This document shows positions 1-9,567 of a stretch of 64,000 nucleotides of DNA, piece after piece. Every line of letters starts with the position of its first letter. Positions within the stretch are counted from its first letter, which is position 1. The notes beneath the pieces were generated by a model. It made no database searches. It had not been told where the DNA came from and was given only the letters and a program-made list of their open reading frames with translations. Source of the DNA: Leptospira fainei serovar Hurstbridge str. BUT 6 (GTDB lineage Bacteria; Spirochaetota; Leptospiria; Leptospirales; Leptospiraceae); the NCBI RefSeq assembly GCF_000306235.2, contig NZ_AKWZ02000012.1, forward strand, positions 36,708 to 100,707, written 5' to 3'. The translations under genes were made by a program, and so were the position numbers.

Positions 1-2227
1 TTTTATTCACGAGAGTACGGCTAATCGATAACCCGAGGCCGGTTCCTCCAACGGTACGATTCCGCTGATCCGGCACGCGAAAAAATCGTTCAAAAATCAT
101 TTCCTTATATTTCGGATCGATTCCGATGCCCATGTCGATAACGCTAAGTTCTAATTTGGAAGGGGAAATCTTCTTTAAGGTAACGTCAACAGTTCCCCTT
201 TCCGTATATTTGATTGCATTCACAAACAAGTTGGTGACGATTTGAGAAAACTCGAATCGAACCCCCTTTATCCGCAATCCTTTGGCAAGATTGGATACGA
301 CTTCCAAACCTTTCTCGACTGCCGGCGGAGAATTAATGTACAAGACTTCCTCGATAACCACCGCAGGGTCGAAAATTTCCTCCATTTCCTCGGATGACTG
401 GGAATCCTTCTTTTCCAACTGAAGCAGATTTTCAATCAGGAAATTCAGTCTCCGTACGTTCTTACGAATTACGTCGGCCATTTCCTTTTGCTCTTCGTTT
501 AACGTTAGGACTGGATCCGACAAAAGTAAATCGAAGTACCCTTGAATGTTCGTCATCGGGGATCTTAGTTCGTGGGAGATATTGGAAATAAATTCGTGTT
601 TGATTCTCTCCGATTCCAAAACGAGCGCGTTATCACTGACTTGGATTTGATAAAATCTCTTTGTTTCGGCGCTAAATCCGGTTACGCTTAAGCCTACCGA
701 AAACCGAGTCCCGTCCTTTAAAATCAAAGTCGCCTCGGGAAGAAATGCCATATTCTGATCTTTTCCCCCAGGCGCTTTCAGTTCGTTTTGGTCCAGAATG
801 TCCGGTAGAATTCTCGCTAGTCTGATATTTTTGATTTCGGAACCTTGGTATCCGGAAACCTCCCGAAAACGGCGGTTAGCGTCCACTATCATTCTTGTAT
901 CCGCGTTAACGATTATCATCGCGTCCGTCGCGAATTCGAACATATAGCGATAGCGTTCTTCGGTAGTTTGTCTCTTTAAATCGCTTATATCAAGGCGGGT
1001 CTCTAAGAGATAATTATCCTCCATGAGGCGTTTGTTCTTTTCTTCTAAATCACGTATTTCTTGATTTAGATAATCTAATATACTATTGATCGTCGAACGA
1101 ATAAAAAGATAAGGACTTGTCGGGATCTGCTGATCTAAAGACATCTCCCGCCGACCCGAAAATAAACCCAACGCAAGTTCTTTCATGTCCGTGACTAAGT
1201 TTCGCAGGGGAGATTTCGTGAGTTCTTTCTTGTTCAGGCTGCGATTCGGATGTAGGGTTGAATAATATTCCGTATGTAATTTCGTTTTTTTGAAATCCAG
1301 CGCGCCGGGAAATTTCGGGAAGGGATTATCCGCTACCCGCTGTGCAGCCATATCCAATAATTGAGCGGTTTGACCGTCTCCCGGATATGTCTTTCTATAT
1401 ATTTCCACGACAAATCGGACGTCGTCTAACGAAGGCATGCTAGAAAGGATCCGTCCCAATTCCGAAACAGGACGTCTGTAAAATCCGTCCAAATCCACCG
1501 GTTTCCAAGGACATGGACCTACCCAATCGGCCACGTACGAATCGCCTTCGTAAGCTATATGATTGGCAAGATCTTCCATAGCCTTTTTCAAAGCCCTCGA
1601 AACCCGATTCGCCTCGTCGGGAAATTTAGACGCAAATCTTCCCGTAAACGCTAGCATGTTCGTCGGAAGATAGTACGGCGGAATCTCATTGTCCACGGTG
1701 AGACAGTAACCCTTTTCGCCGAAAAAAGGATACTCCTGCAATGATGCCGCAACCCCTAAGCATTCCGCTCTTATAAATTCGTGCACTAATAGGGTCGGGC
1801 GAGTAACCAAATAAGGCACCGGCTTTCTTCTATGATAGTTTTCCGATCGGAAAAATTCCTCCGCCACGAATCGATCTAGGGACAACGGGTGAAGGATCGG
1901 TAAAAAACTGTGATAAGAGTCACGTATCGCCTCCGCTTCCATATATGAGGCTGAATAAAATCCCTGAACTAAGCAGGATAGAATAATACCCCGGTATATG
2001 GTCCAATTCGGGGAAGTCCGACGCAATTGTTGGTCAAGCCAAGCGGTAAACGGAACCTCTCCTGCTTCGGCTCTTCCTTCTCTCAAATGAGCAAAAACCG
2101 CTTCGTAACTCTTCAGGACGCGTACACGAACTTTTACACCTTCTTCTTCGAAATATCCCCGGCTGAATGCCAAGAATACCGGGAAGGCGGTAAGCCGAGG
2201 AGTAGTGACTATCTCTATTTCAATCAC
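1..2227 (-). CDS. Soluble sensor histidine kinase with substrate-binding-protein-like input domain (3' end cut by window)
   Basis: Read from the minus strand; about 742 codons are visible and the gene runs off the left edge inside the ATPase domain. Residues ~1-330 resemble the NMT1/NrtA/SsuA periplasmic-binding fold (opening VIEIEIVTTPRLTAFPVFLA, then GYFEEEGVKV). A PAS-like domain (~430-535) follows, then a HisKA dimerisation domain with phospho-acceptor His ~552 in SHELRSP, and a HATPase_c domain with N box (FVNAIKYT), G1 box (DMGIGI), F box (FERFFR) and G2 box (GGTGLGLSI). I see no signal peptide and no transmembrane segment, so the protein should be cytoplasmic and the ligand-binding domain should sense an internal small molecule. 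The start is GTG 2227 (GAAGG ten bases upstream) or TTG 2242. The cognate regulator is not in the window. The kinase call is firm; the ligand is unknown. Confidence 0.9.
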   Translation of the reverse strand, partial: MIEIEIVTTPRLTAFPVFLAFSRGYFEEEGVKVRVRVLKSYEAVFAHLREGRAEAGEVPFTAWLDQQLRRTSPNWTIYRGIILSCLVQGFYSASYMEAEAIRDSYHSFLPILHPLSLDRFVAEEFFRSENYHRRKPVPYLVTRPTLLVHEFIRAECLGVAASLQEYPFFGEKGYCLTVDNEIPPYYLPTNMLAFTGRFASKFPDEANRVSRALKKAMEDLANHIAYEGDSYVADWVGPCPWKPVDLDGFYRRPVSELGRILSSMPSLDDVRFVVEIYRKTYPGDGQTAQLLDMAAQRVADNPFPKFPGALDFKKTKLHTEYYSTLHPNRSLNKKELTKSPLRNLVTDMKELALGLFSGRREMSLDQQIPTSPYLFIRSTINSILDYLNQEIRDLEEKNKRLMEDNYLLETRLDISDLKRQTTEERYRYMFEFATDAMIIVNADTRMIVDANRRFREVSGYQGSEIKNIRLARILPDILDQNELKAPGGKDQNMAFLPEATLILKDGTRFSVGLSVTGFSAETKRFYQIQVSDNALVLESERIKHEFISNISHELRSPMTNIQGYFDLLLSDPVLTLNEEQKEMADVIRKNVRRLNFLIENLLQLEKKDSQSSEEMEEIFDPAVVIEEVLYINSPPAVEKGLEVVSNLAKGLRIKGVRFEFSQIVTNLFVNAIKYTERGTVDVTLKKISPSKLELSVIDMGIGIDPKYKEMIFERFFRVPDQRNRTVGGTGLGLSISRTLVNK

Positions 2228-2380
2228 CGGCCTATCCTTCAATATCCTTATCTTTTTTCAACCAACCCTTTTCTCAAACTGTGAAAAGACCTAAAAAACG
2301 CTTCAGAAGCCCCTAAAAATAGCCGAGAGACATAATAAGTCATTTTATACCGAACGGACTATAATTCGACCCGAGGACTG

Positions 2381-2962
2381 ATGAAGCTGACTGATCTACC
2401 TGCCTTTCAAAGTATACTAAGCCGGATGGAAGAAATTCGAGGAATTCCGGATAAATTTGTCCACAAGACGGACGAAAACCGGGCTGACGTAGTTCCTACA
2501 GCCAATACCCAAGAATCCTTTTCCGAAATTCTAAATTCAAAGTTATCCGCCATCGAGAACACTCGAAACGTTAGAGGAGATTTGGATACTCTAGGCCTTT
2601 CCGGCTTCATTCAGCAAGAGTCGGCCCGAAACGGACTGGATCCGAATTTAGTAAAATCAGTGATTAAAGCGGAATCGGATTTTAAACCGAATGCTATCTC
2701 GCGGAAAGGAGCGATCGGATTAATGCAATTAATGCCCGGAACGGCGGAAATGTTGGGAGTCGAGGATCCTTTCGATCCTGCCGAGAACATATCGGGAGGA
2801 ACAAAATTTTTAGGGGATCTAGTAAAAAGATTCGGCGATACGGATCTAGCTATCGCAGCTTATAACGCCGGGCCCGGCGCTGTGGAAAAGCATAAGGGAA
2901 TTCCCCCCTTTAAAGAAACCAAGGATTACGTTAAAAAAGTAAACCGATTCTGGAAGGGATAA
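2381..2962 (+). CDS. Lytic transglycosylase, SLT family
   Basis: 193 residues. The C-terminal half (~75-190) is an SLT/goose-lysozyme-type domain. Catalytic Glu is E98 in VIKAESDF, followed by the family motifs [13 protein letters not shown] and [12 protein letters not shown]. Such enzymes cleave the MurNAc-GlcNAc bond of peptidoglycan and leave 1,6-anhydroMurNAc. The N-terminal ~70 residues are polar and carry no obvious Sec signal, so how it reaches the periplasm is unclear; export by another machine or a wrongly placed start are both possible. It is transcribed divergently from the kinase at the left edge, with about 140 bp between them. Family assignment is secure; the physiological role (flagellar passage, wall turnover) is not shown by the sequence. 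Confidence 0.88.
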   Translation: MKLTDLPAFQSILSRMEEIRGIPDKFVHKTDENRADVVPTANTQESFSEILNSKLSAIENTRNVRGDLDTLGLSGFIQQESARNGLDPNLVKSVIKAESDFKPNAISRKGAIGLMQLMPGTAEMLGVEDPFDPAENISGGTKFLGDLVKRFGDTDLAIAAYNAGPGAVEKHKGIPPFKETKDYVKKVNRFWKG

Positions 2963-3000
2963 TCCTCCAGAATCGGTTTCCAATACCAAAAAGTTATTTT

Positions 3001-3351
3001 CTAATAGTACTTCTTAATTTCCTGAAATAAACAGGACGTTAAATGGGTGCAGGAAGACATCTTCTCCGGAATCAAGCAGACCTGCATTTTATCGAAATGT
3101 TTTCTGCAACCTCTCAAACAAGAATTCTCCATCTTATATAATTGATCTTCCGAAGCTTGCGGTAAGGATTCTTTCGTACATCGAGTTAGGGAATCGCAAT
3201 ATTCGATACAGATCTCCTTGCCTTCCCAATCGCCTTTGCTGATAGAACCCGGCAGTTTTGCGTATTTTACCGCTACGAATCCCCCTATGGCAATTCCAAG
3301 CAGTAGAATGGGAAGATAGCGGAAGACTTTTACAAGCCAGGGAGAAGTCAT
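3001..3351 (-). CDS. Cys-rich small membrane-anchored protein
   Basis: 116 residues with one N-terminal transmembrane segment (~12-29) and an outward-looking tail containing eight cysteines in the pattern CIEYC...C...CLRGC...C...CTH...C. The even number and spacing suggest four disulfides in the periplasm. Its start overlaps the stop of the upstream glycosyltransferase gene by four bases, so the two are probably translationally coupled. I do not recognise a function. Short Cys-rich membrane proteins or lipoproteins of this type are common in Leptospira, but I cannot name the family with certainty. Confidence 0.7.
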   Translation of the reverse strand: MTSPWLVKVFRYLPILLLGIAIGGFVAVKYAKLPGSISKGDWEGKEICIEYCDSLTRCTKESLPQASEDQLYKMENSCLRGCRKHFDKMQVCLIPEKMSSCTHLTSCLFQEIKKYY

Positions 3352-5114
3352 CTTGCCTCCGAATTTTTTAATATGTGAGTAGGTTCATAATAGAAGATTA
3401 ATTCTTGGCCGTGGCCGCTTTCGAGAAATTCGGACAATGTGAGCTCCCTTTTTCGGATCGGCCAGGATTGAACGAGTTTATAGTCTGCTCTAGGTTTCCA
3501 ATGCGTAATATAGTCGATGACCGCCCGATCGCCATCGATACAATTCCGTTCCGAGCCCGGAACCGAATGGGCCACATCCGAGCCGACTAAGGCATTCTTA
3601 TACGAAAGTGCCGTCCAGGGATTCTCCGCAATTACGCAAACTTTCTTTGCTTCTAAAATTGGTCCCGAATCGGGAAAATCCGACAAGCTTAAGCCGGGGA
3701 TTAAAGAAAATTGAACGTAGGCCATTAAGATGCCTGCGATAACTATATTACTAATCGCGTATATACTAATATTATTTACTAATTTAGGCGTAAGAATGAA
3801 CGCAATGAACGCTGAGACGGCAAGAATTGCGGATAATATATCGAGAACTGTAGCAGCTCCAACAATCCATTCGTAGCAAACTTGTCCGACCGTGAGAAAG
3901 GCTCCAAAACCGATTAAAAAACCCATATTATAGGATAGAGGTTTTTTCAAGATTTCCAAATCAGTTCGAGAAAAGAAAACTCCGGCTCCGAGAAATGCAA
4001 GAGGTAATATCGGAAGAGCATAATAGAAATCCTTACGATTCGGGGTAAGATGAATCATAAGAATCGCAATGGATGCCCATACGAACGTCTTTCCTAAAAC
4101 TTGCCCGTAATTTTTCGCTTTATTAGTAATCGCATATATATTTGCAAAAAGAAGTAAGAATGAAAAAGGCAGGCTATAAAGCAGCCAGCCTGCGGGAAGA
4201 ATCCACTCCCCTTGATTCGTAGTTGCACTGGAAAATTTTCCCAAATTTTCCGTTAGAAAAAAGAAAGCCAGAAACTCTCGTCCCGCTTCGGAAAACGATA
4301 ATAAGCTGATAATCCATAATGCAGGAACGACGAGAGCCGAAAGGTGAAATATTACGTTATCTTGAATTTCCTTCCCGATTCTTTTGAACCCGGTCCACTT
4401 TCCGGCCGAGTTAACGATAAAGACGCTTACGCTTGAAAACGATACTAATACGATTCCGGCATAGACCTGGAATAGCGGGCCTTTCACCAAGAAGGCCAAA
4501 CCGGAAAGAATTCCGGCTGCAACCAGCCATCGTCGTTTGTGTGAAACCCGATACTTAAGAACTAAAACGGACACGGCCGCCACGAAAAAGACAAGAAACG
4601 CCTCCATCATAACTAGCCGGGAAAATTTAAACGTTCCCAAAGTGAATAAGAAGGATGCTGAAAATGCAAAAGCGAAGAAAGGATGAGAACCTACGACTCG
4701 CAAACCATAGTATATGCAAAGTGCCGCAGATAAAAAAAGAAGGAAGGATGGGAATCTTTCCGCAAAAACGCTGGTCCCAAAAATAGAATCCGCGGCGATT
4801 CCGGACCAAAAGAGCGCAGGAGGTTTGTAAAGATTCATCACTCCTTCAAATTTCGGAAATAGAAACGAGGAACTTTGAAGACTTTCACGAATCGTCGCAA
4901 TATGCATTTCTTCGTCGCCTTGCGTAAGAATTTGATAACTGCCTAAACCCGGCAATAAGAGACCTAACCCGAGCAATAAGAGAAGAGCTATATACATTGA
5001 GTCCCCTTTCCTGATCCAGAATCCCCAAAAAGGATCGTTTTCGAGGTTCTGTTGAGACGGTTTATTTTCCTTTGAAAGTTGAGAAGATTTTGTTTGAAAT
5101 TCAAGCGCGCTCAT
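3348..5114 (-). CDS. ArnT/PMT-type membrane glycosyltransferase (GT39-like)
   Basis: 588 residues, polytopic, with about a dozen hydrophobic segments after a polar N-terminus of ~40 residues. Just after the first membrane segment comes GDEEMHIATIRESL, then YKPPALFW and AERFPSFL. This is the usual layout of the first periplasmic loop of dolichol/undecaprenyl-phosphate-sugar transferases (ArnT, PMT), in which acidic residues are catalytic. These enzymes move a sugar from a lipid carrier to lipid A, glycan or protein on the periplasmic side. It overlaps the Cys-rich gene downstream by four bases (two-gene operon) and is divergent from the TetR gene. The sugar and acceptor cannot be told from sequence. 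Confidence 0.8.
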   Translation of the reverse strand: MSALEFQTKSSQLSKENKPSQQNLENDPFWGFWIRKGDSMYIALLLLLGLGLLLPGLGSYQILTQGDEEMHIATIRESLQSSSFLFPKFEGVMNLYKPPALFWSGIAADSIFGTSVFAERFPSFLLFLSAALCIYYGLRVVGSHPFFAFAFSASFLFTLGTFKFSRLVMMEAFLVFFVAAVSVLVLKYRVSHKRRWLVAAGILSGLAFLVKGPLFQVYAGIVLVSFSSVSVFIVNSAGKWTGFKRIGKEIQDNVIFHLSALVVPALWIISLLSFSEAGREFLAFFFLTENLGKFSSATTNQGEWILPAGWLLYSLPFSFLLLFANIYAITNKAKNYGQVLGKTFVWASIAILMIHLTPNRKDFYYALPILPLAFLGAGVFFSRTDLEILKKPLSYNMGFLIGFGAFLTVGQVCYEWIVGAATVLDILSAILAVSAFIAFILTPKLVNNISIYAISNIVIAGILMAYVQFSLIPGLSLSDFPDSGPILEAKKVCVIAENPWTALSYKNALVGSDVAHSVPGSERNCIDGDRAVIDYITHWKPRADYKLVQSWPIRKRELTLSEFLESGHGQELIFYYEPTHILKNSEAR

Positions 5115-5256
5115 TATCTACTATGTAATTACTTACTTACATTTTACATTCTTCCGAAGGACCGGAATGCCGAGCAAGCGCGAAAAGTTTAACAAAATGA
5201 AAAATCCGCTTGGCTGATTAGGCAACGGTCGGTATACATTTCCTGTGGACGGTTAA

Positions 5257-5943
5257 ATGACAAAACCTGTAAAAAAGAAGATCAAAAAAGAGGTTCGGAA
5301 ATCCTCAACTTTGTCCGCGACAAAATCGTCCCCTAAGAAAAGGGACCGTATCGGAACAGAGAAAGCTTTAATGAAAGCCGCGATTCAGGTTTTTGCGCAA
5401 AAAGGATACGACGCAGCTACAACTAAAGATATCGCTAGCTTAGCAGGCGCGAATGAAGCCCTCATAATGAGATACTTCGGCGGAAAGCAGGGTCTGTTGG
5501 AAGCAATTCTCACCAGAGCGGAAGAGCTGGACGAAAATGGAGATGCTCTTCTCAAGAAATCTCCCACAGCTAAGGATTATACTCATCTGGAAGAAGCTTT
5601 GCTCGACTCTATTTTGGAGCGATGTTCCGAATTTAGAAACTATTCCGATTTCATGAAAGTTGCGGTGAGCAGAATCATCTTAGATGCCAACGTAAGCAAA
5701 ATTATACAAACGAAAATCTATGAAAAAGCAATCCCGGAAATGGTTCGAGAATTAGAAAAATTTAAAAAAGCCGGCGAAATCGATTCTAAAGTGGATCTAA
5801 AGTCTGTCGCATTCGGAGTTTCCTCGCTTACGTTTGCTTTAGGCTTCATGGGGCAAATCGTCTACAAGGTTCCCGAGCCGGAAATCAAAGCAACAATCCG
5901 AGAGATGGTTCGGTTATTACATAAAGGATTGAAATCTGATTAG
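5257..5943 (+). CDS. TetR/AcrR family transcriptional regulator
   Basis: 228 residues. A Lys/Ser-rich N-terminal tail of ~30 residues precedes a typical TetR DNA-binding domain (~33-80: ALMKAAIQVFAQKGYDAAT, TKDIASLAGANEALIMRYFG, then GGKQGLLEAIL). The C-terminal helices form the ligand and dimerisation domain. ATG 5257 fits the family. It stands divergently from the glycosyltransferase operon across ~140 bp, so that operon or the gene itself is a likely target. A strong hairpin follows immediately after the stop codon. The ligand is unknown. Confidence 0.88.
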   Translation: MTKPVKKKIKKEVRKSSTLSATKSSPKKRDRIGTEKALMKAAIQVFAQKGYDAATTKDIASLAGANEALIMRYFGGKQGLLEAILTRAEELDENGDALLKKSPTAKDYTHLEEALLDSILERCSEFRNYSDFMKVAVSRIILDANVSKIIQTKIYEKAIPEMVRELEKFKKAGEIDSKVDLKSVAFGVSSLTFALGFMGQIVYKVPEPEIKATIREMVRLLHKGLKSD

Positions 5944-5951
5944 ATTTTTTT

Positions 5952-5982
5952 CCATCGCCCACCCTTCCTGGGTGGGGGATGG
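5952..5982 (+). terminator. GC-rich hairpin after the TetR gene
   Basis: CCATCGCCCACCC and GGGTGGGGGATGG pair over 13 positions with one mismatch around a 5-base loop, starting nine bases after the TetR stop. Only a short T stretch (GGTTTTA) follows, so it may be a Rho-independent terminator or an mRNA-stabilising stem. One arm and its loop also recur in inverted orientation at 6152-6169. Confidence 0.5.
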
Positions 5983-6351
5983 AGGCGGTTTTACAAGATC
6001 CGATTTAATAACACGCAATGGACGAAATGTCAATGAAAATCCTGTAAATTCCTATGTGTGAGCTCCCACAGAAAATCCATTCAAAAATGCTTGCAAACAA
6101 AAAGAAATGATATTCGCGAAACCGCAAGCCTTCGCGGGTACCACCGACCGGCCCCCGCCCAGGAAGGGTTTCCAAAGACCAACCCTTAATCATTACTACC
6201 TTCGGACTAAAGGCAGATATAACAAACGGCGAGGATTCACCATTCGCATAAAATTTTTATTATAAAATACAAATTAATGAAACGGAATATTTGATATCGG
6301 TGTAGAATAAATCGTCTAAAAATTCGCTATCATAGATAAAGAAGGCAAGGC

Positions 6352-6849
6352 GTGAACACGAAAAGAGAATCCGAAGTAATCCTTTCCGATACCAAACAAT
6401 CCGAATTGTTGCATTCCCCCGAAACGCAGGATCGTCCATTCGTGTATTCTAATGAATCTTTCTATGATTCGGAATGTTTTGGAGAAATTTTAGAAAGTAA
6501 CTTCGATAGTTCTTTTTAAGAAATCGCATTGATAGTTCAATCAAGACCATTTCATTCATTTTCCGGGCCACAAATTGGGTATATTTATTAGTAGTCCTTG
6601 TGCCTGTTTGAAGCCGATCAGAATCACTGCATAAACCGACGTTCTGAATTCGTACAAGATCGGCGGTAGAATCCGGGTTAATATTCTTTTTTTCCGAACA
6701 CGGCAATCATATCCCAATAAGATCGAAATAAACTCCTGCGCGGAAGACTCGCTATTTCGGTTAAAAATGAGCCGTCCTTCGAGCGAATTCGGCAATTACC
6801 CGAAAGAGAACTTCAGGGTCTGTATGAAAAATTCTTTTCATACGAGTAA
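6352..6849 (+). pseudogene. Decayed coding region, unrecognised (possible)
   Basis: Between the TetR hairpin and the isochorismatase gene lies about 1 kb without an intact gene. A GTG at 6352 with AAGG upstream opens 55 codons (NTKRESEVILSDTKQSELLH...) ending at a TTTTTAA. Shifted by one base the reading continues as FLRNRIDSSIKTISFIF then ATNWVYLLVVLVPV, a plausible membrane segment, up to TGA ~6612. Further on, the original frame gives LRGRLAISVKNEPSFERIRQ and PERELQGLYEKFFSYE before TAA 6849. The pieces look protein-like but need frameshifts and stop read-through, so I read this as a gene in decay. Function unknown. Chance ORFs remain possible. Confidence 0.25.
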
Positions 6850-7013
6850 TTGCTCATCCGGAAATAAGACCGGATATTTGCACACTTCAGACCCTTGGAA
6901 TGCTATACCGGTCGGCGATGCGCCGCAAAAAAATGAATCGATCCATCCGAATCTTATACGATTAAGAATTCAAAAAGAGTGACGAAAAACGGGCAAGCTG
7001 CTAATCTTCGTTT

Positions 7014-7670
7014 ATGAATCGAATCTTACCGGCTATGCTGTTTCTTATTTCATTTCCAACTTTAATCTTTGCAGATACAAAACCGACGTTTGATATTCGA
7101 AAAACAGCGGTGTTAATCATGGATTATCAAAATGCAATTATCAACGGTGGATATATGAAGACCTCCGAAGGAGTTCTAGTAAAGGCCGACAAGGTGCTTT
7201 CGGAAGCGAGAAAAATCGGACTCCCGGTAATTTATATCGTTGTCGGCTTTCGCCCCGGATTTCCAGAAATTAGCCCGAATAACCTGATGTTTAGCTCCAT
7301 CAAAAAGTCCGGTGGATTAGGTCAGGATCCGAAATTGTTGGCAATTCATTCCTCCGTTTCACCGAAGCCCGAAGACATCATAATTACGAAACACAGAGTC
7401 GGCGCGTTCCTAGGTACGGACTTGGATATGATCTTGCGAGCAAAAGAAATCAATACGATAGTTATGTTCGGGGTCGCGACGAGCGGAGTCGTTCTCTCCA
7501 CGTTACGTCATGCATCGGACGCGGATTATAAGAGTATAATACTCAAAGACCTCTGTGCGGATAAAGATCCGGAGACGCACCAAGTATTGATGGAAAAAGT
7601 ATTTCCCAGACAAGCCGAAATCATATCTTCCGACGATTTTCTGGCAGCTCTTGCTAAATCGGCAAAGTAG
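7014..7670 (+). CDS. Exported isochorismatase-like hydrolase lacking the catalytic Cys
   Basis: 218 residues. The N-terminal ~20 residues form a Sec signal peptide (RILPAMLFLISFPTLIFA, cleavage before DTKPTF). The mature part is an isochorismatase fold: Asp37 in LIMDYQ and Lys126 in IITKHRVGAF match two of the catalytic triad. At the nucleophile position the sequence reads GVATSGVVLSTLRHA (residues 153-167), with Val159 where family enzymes have Cys. From memory this GVATSGVVLST subgroup is widespread, so the change is a subgroup trait and not a local mutation. The reaction is therefore uncertain: it may be a non-thiol hydrolase or a binding protein. Confidence 0.82.
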   Translation: MNRILPAMLFLISFPTLIFADTKPTFDIRKTAVLIMDYQNAIINGGYMKTSEGVLVKADKVLSEARKIGLPVIYIVVGFRPGFPEISPNNLMFSSIKKSGGLGQDPKLLAIHSSVSPKPEDIIITKHRVGAFLGTDLDMILRAKEINTIVMFGVATSGVVLSTLRHASDADYKSIILKDLCADKDPETHQVLMEKVFPRQAEIISSDDFLAALAKSAK

Positions 7671-7764
7671 CCTTTGACTGGCGAGTCCAAAGTCTCACTC
7701 GAGTAAATTCTCGGTGAGTTTTTAGGCAACGGCAACTCTCCTTTGATTTAAGAATCGATAAGGA

Positions 7765-9567
7765 TCAGGTTTTAAAAAACTCGACGTCGCCTTTCAAACT
7801 TGCAGCCTGATGAGCGAGTTTTTCCGCAAGGTTGTCTATGTCGCTCACCACTCTATTTAACAGTTCGGTCGTTTCGGATATCGATACGATGGTTTTGGAA
7901 AATTCCGCCGACGTCTGAGACTGTTCTTGCGTATGATTTCTAATTTCGTCCGCCGATCGAGATAAATCCGTAAATGCGGATCGAACATTGCCGCTCGCGG
8001 AAAGTTGGGAATCCGACAAATCGGCGACTTCGGATATTCGATCTAGCGTGATCCCTACTGTTTGTCCTATCTTTTGAAAGATTGTCTGAGTCGATTCGAT
8101 CACTTCCCGGCCGCTTTTCGTCGCGGTTAAAGCTTCTTGAATTGCAGCCCGAATTCTCTTCGCATTCTCTTGGGTCTGTTCCCCTAGTTTAGAAATTTCT
8201 TGAGCGACCACTGCAAATCCCTTTCCGGCCTCGCCTGCCCTTGCGGCCTCGATTGCGGCATTTAAGGAGAGTAACCCGATTCGATCGGTAATCTCGTGAA
8301 TGACATTTACTGTGGCTCCCATTTTAGAAGTACTCTCTTCAATGTCTGCCATAGCCTTTTTGGTTCCGAGCAGCGCCTCTTCGCCTTTTGCCGTCTCGAA
8401 CTTCATCTTATCCGCATCGCTCTTAGTTTCCGAAAGCGCCAGGTGAACTTGTCGAATCCGACCGTCCAATTCCGCCAAGGAATCGGTCGCTTTTTGCGTG
8501 ATTGCCGCCTGCCCGTCGGCACGGGAGGCTGTCGAACTTACCGATGCCGCAATCTCCTCCACTCCGGCGCTCATTTGCTCCGTAGCCGCGGCCTGCTCCT
8601 GCATCTTTCTAGATAGTTCTTTCGTATTCTCTTCCAAAATTTTGGAACTGCCCGAAAGTTTTTCGGCTTCTCGAATCACACTCTTCACGATAATTCTAAG
8701 TCGTTTAACGAAATCGTTTAACGATTTACTACTATTGCCCAATTCGTCCGTAGAGAGCATCGGCAATTCTATCGTCAAATCTCCCTTCGACATTTCGTCG
8801 AATGCTTTTACCATATTTCCGGAATTCTTCCGAATGCTAGCTGCGAGTAAATAGGAGGCGACCGCAACCGTGATCAACATAAAGAACACTGTAAGCGCGA
8901 GCGGAGTAGTCACATCTCCAAGTTTAACCCAACCTTTGGTTTCCTCGAAAAGCAAATAACCGAAGATGACTACCGGTAATAGGGAAATTGACGCAATCGT
9001 AGCGAATATACGGGAGAAAATCGAAACTTTCCTGACTGAAGAAGCTTGCGTTTGTATGCCGCTTAACATATCGGATTCAAGAACCGACGAAAGAATCGAT
9101 TCGGTCAAAAAGAAATGGGATACCCCTAAAATCGGATAGATGATTGCCGGAAGAAAGGCAAACGGTAAAGATTCGAGAAAAGTCGGCTGAAAGGAAAGAT
9201 GCATAATCCGCCAAGCCGAGGTTATTCCGTAACTCCACTGAATTACGTAAAAAAAAGTATTCAAAAGAGGAAAGTTGAGGATTCTCGCTTTCGTCCGTGA
9301 TTTACCGGCCGCGTTTAATTTACTCCATTCTTCGGGTTCAAGGACTCTGAGAATTCTACCGAGATAGAAAAACCGAATGGCAGGCACGACGAAAGAGGTC
9401 ACGAGCGAAATGCAGGAGCTGATGATCAACGCTAAGGATTTATGAAAGTCGTAACCACCCGCGGCAATAATAAACAAGACTGCTAGAGGAACTGCTAAAA
9501 TGGAAGTTAACACTTCCATTCCTATCGTAATTTTCCAACGTAGTTTGCGGGATTCCCTCTGATTCAT
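7765..9567 (-). CDS. Methyl-accepting chemotaxis protein
   Basis: 600 residues. The N-terminal ~250 residues are membrane-embedded with about six hydrophobic segments and no large periplasmic loop. Next comes a HAMP-like segment (MVKAFDEMSKGDLTIELP, then TDELGNSS) and a long coiled-coil signalling domain. Its hairpin tip, GLLSLNAAIEAARAGEAGKG with FAVVAQEISKLGEQT, is the conserved CheA/CheW contact. It probably senses a signal within the membrane or a membrane-linked cue rather than a periplasmic ligand. It is a single-gene unit; no che genes are nearby. Start ATG 9567. Confidence 0.93.
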   Translation of the reverse strand: MNQRESRKLRWKITIGMEVLTSILAVPLAVLFIIAAGGYDFHKSLALIISSCISLVTSFVVPAIRFFYLGRILRVLEPEEWSKLNAAGKSRTKARILNFPLLNTFFYVIQWSYGITSAWRIMHLSFQPTFLESLPFAFLPAIIYPILGVSHFFLTESILSSVLESDMLSGIQTQASSVRKVSIFSRIFATIASISLLPVVIFGYLLFEETKGWVKLGDVTTPLALTVFFMLITVAVASYLLAASIRKNSGNMVKAFDEMSKGDLTIELPMLSTDELGNSSKSLNDFVKRLRIIVKSVIREAEKLSGSSKILEENTKELSRKMQEQAAATEQMSAGVEEIAASVSSTASRADGQAAITQKATDSLAELDGRIRQVHLALSETKSDADKMKFETAKGEEALLGTKKAMADIEESTSKMGATVNVIHEITDRIGLLSLNAAIEAARAGEAGKGFAVVAQEISKLGEQTQENAKRIRAAIQEALTATKSGREVIESTQTIFQKIGQTVGITLDRISEVADLSDSQLSASGNVRSAFTDLSRSADEIRNHTQEQSQTSAEFSKTIVSISETTELLNRVVSDIDNLAEKLAHQAASLKGDVEFFKT

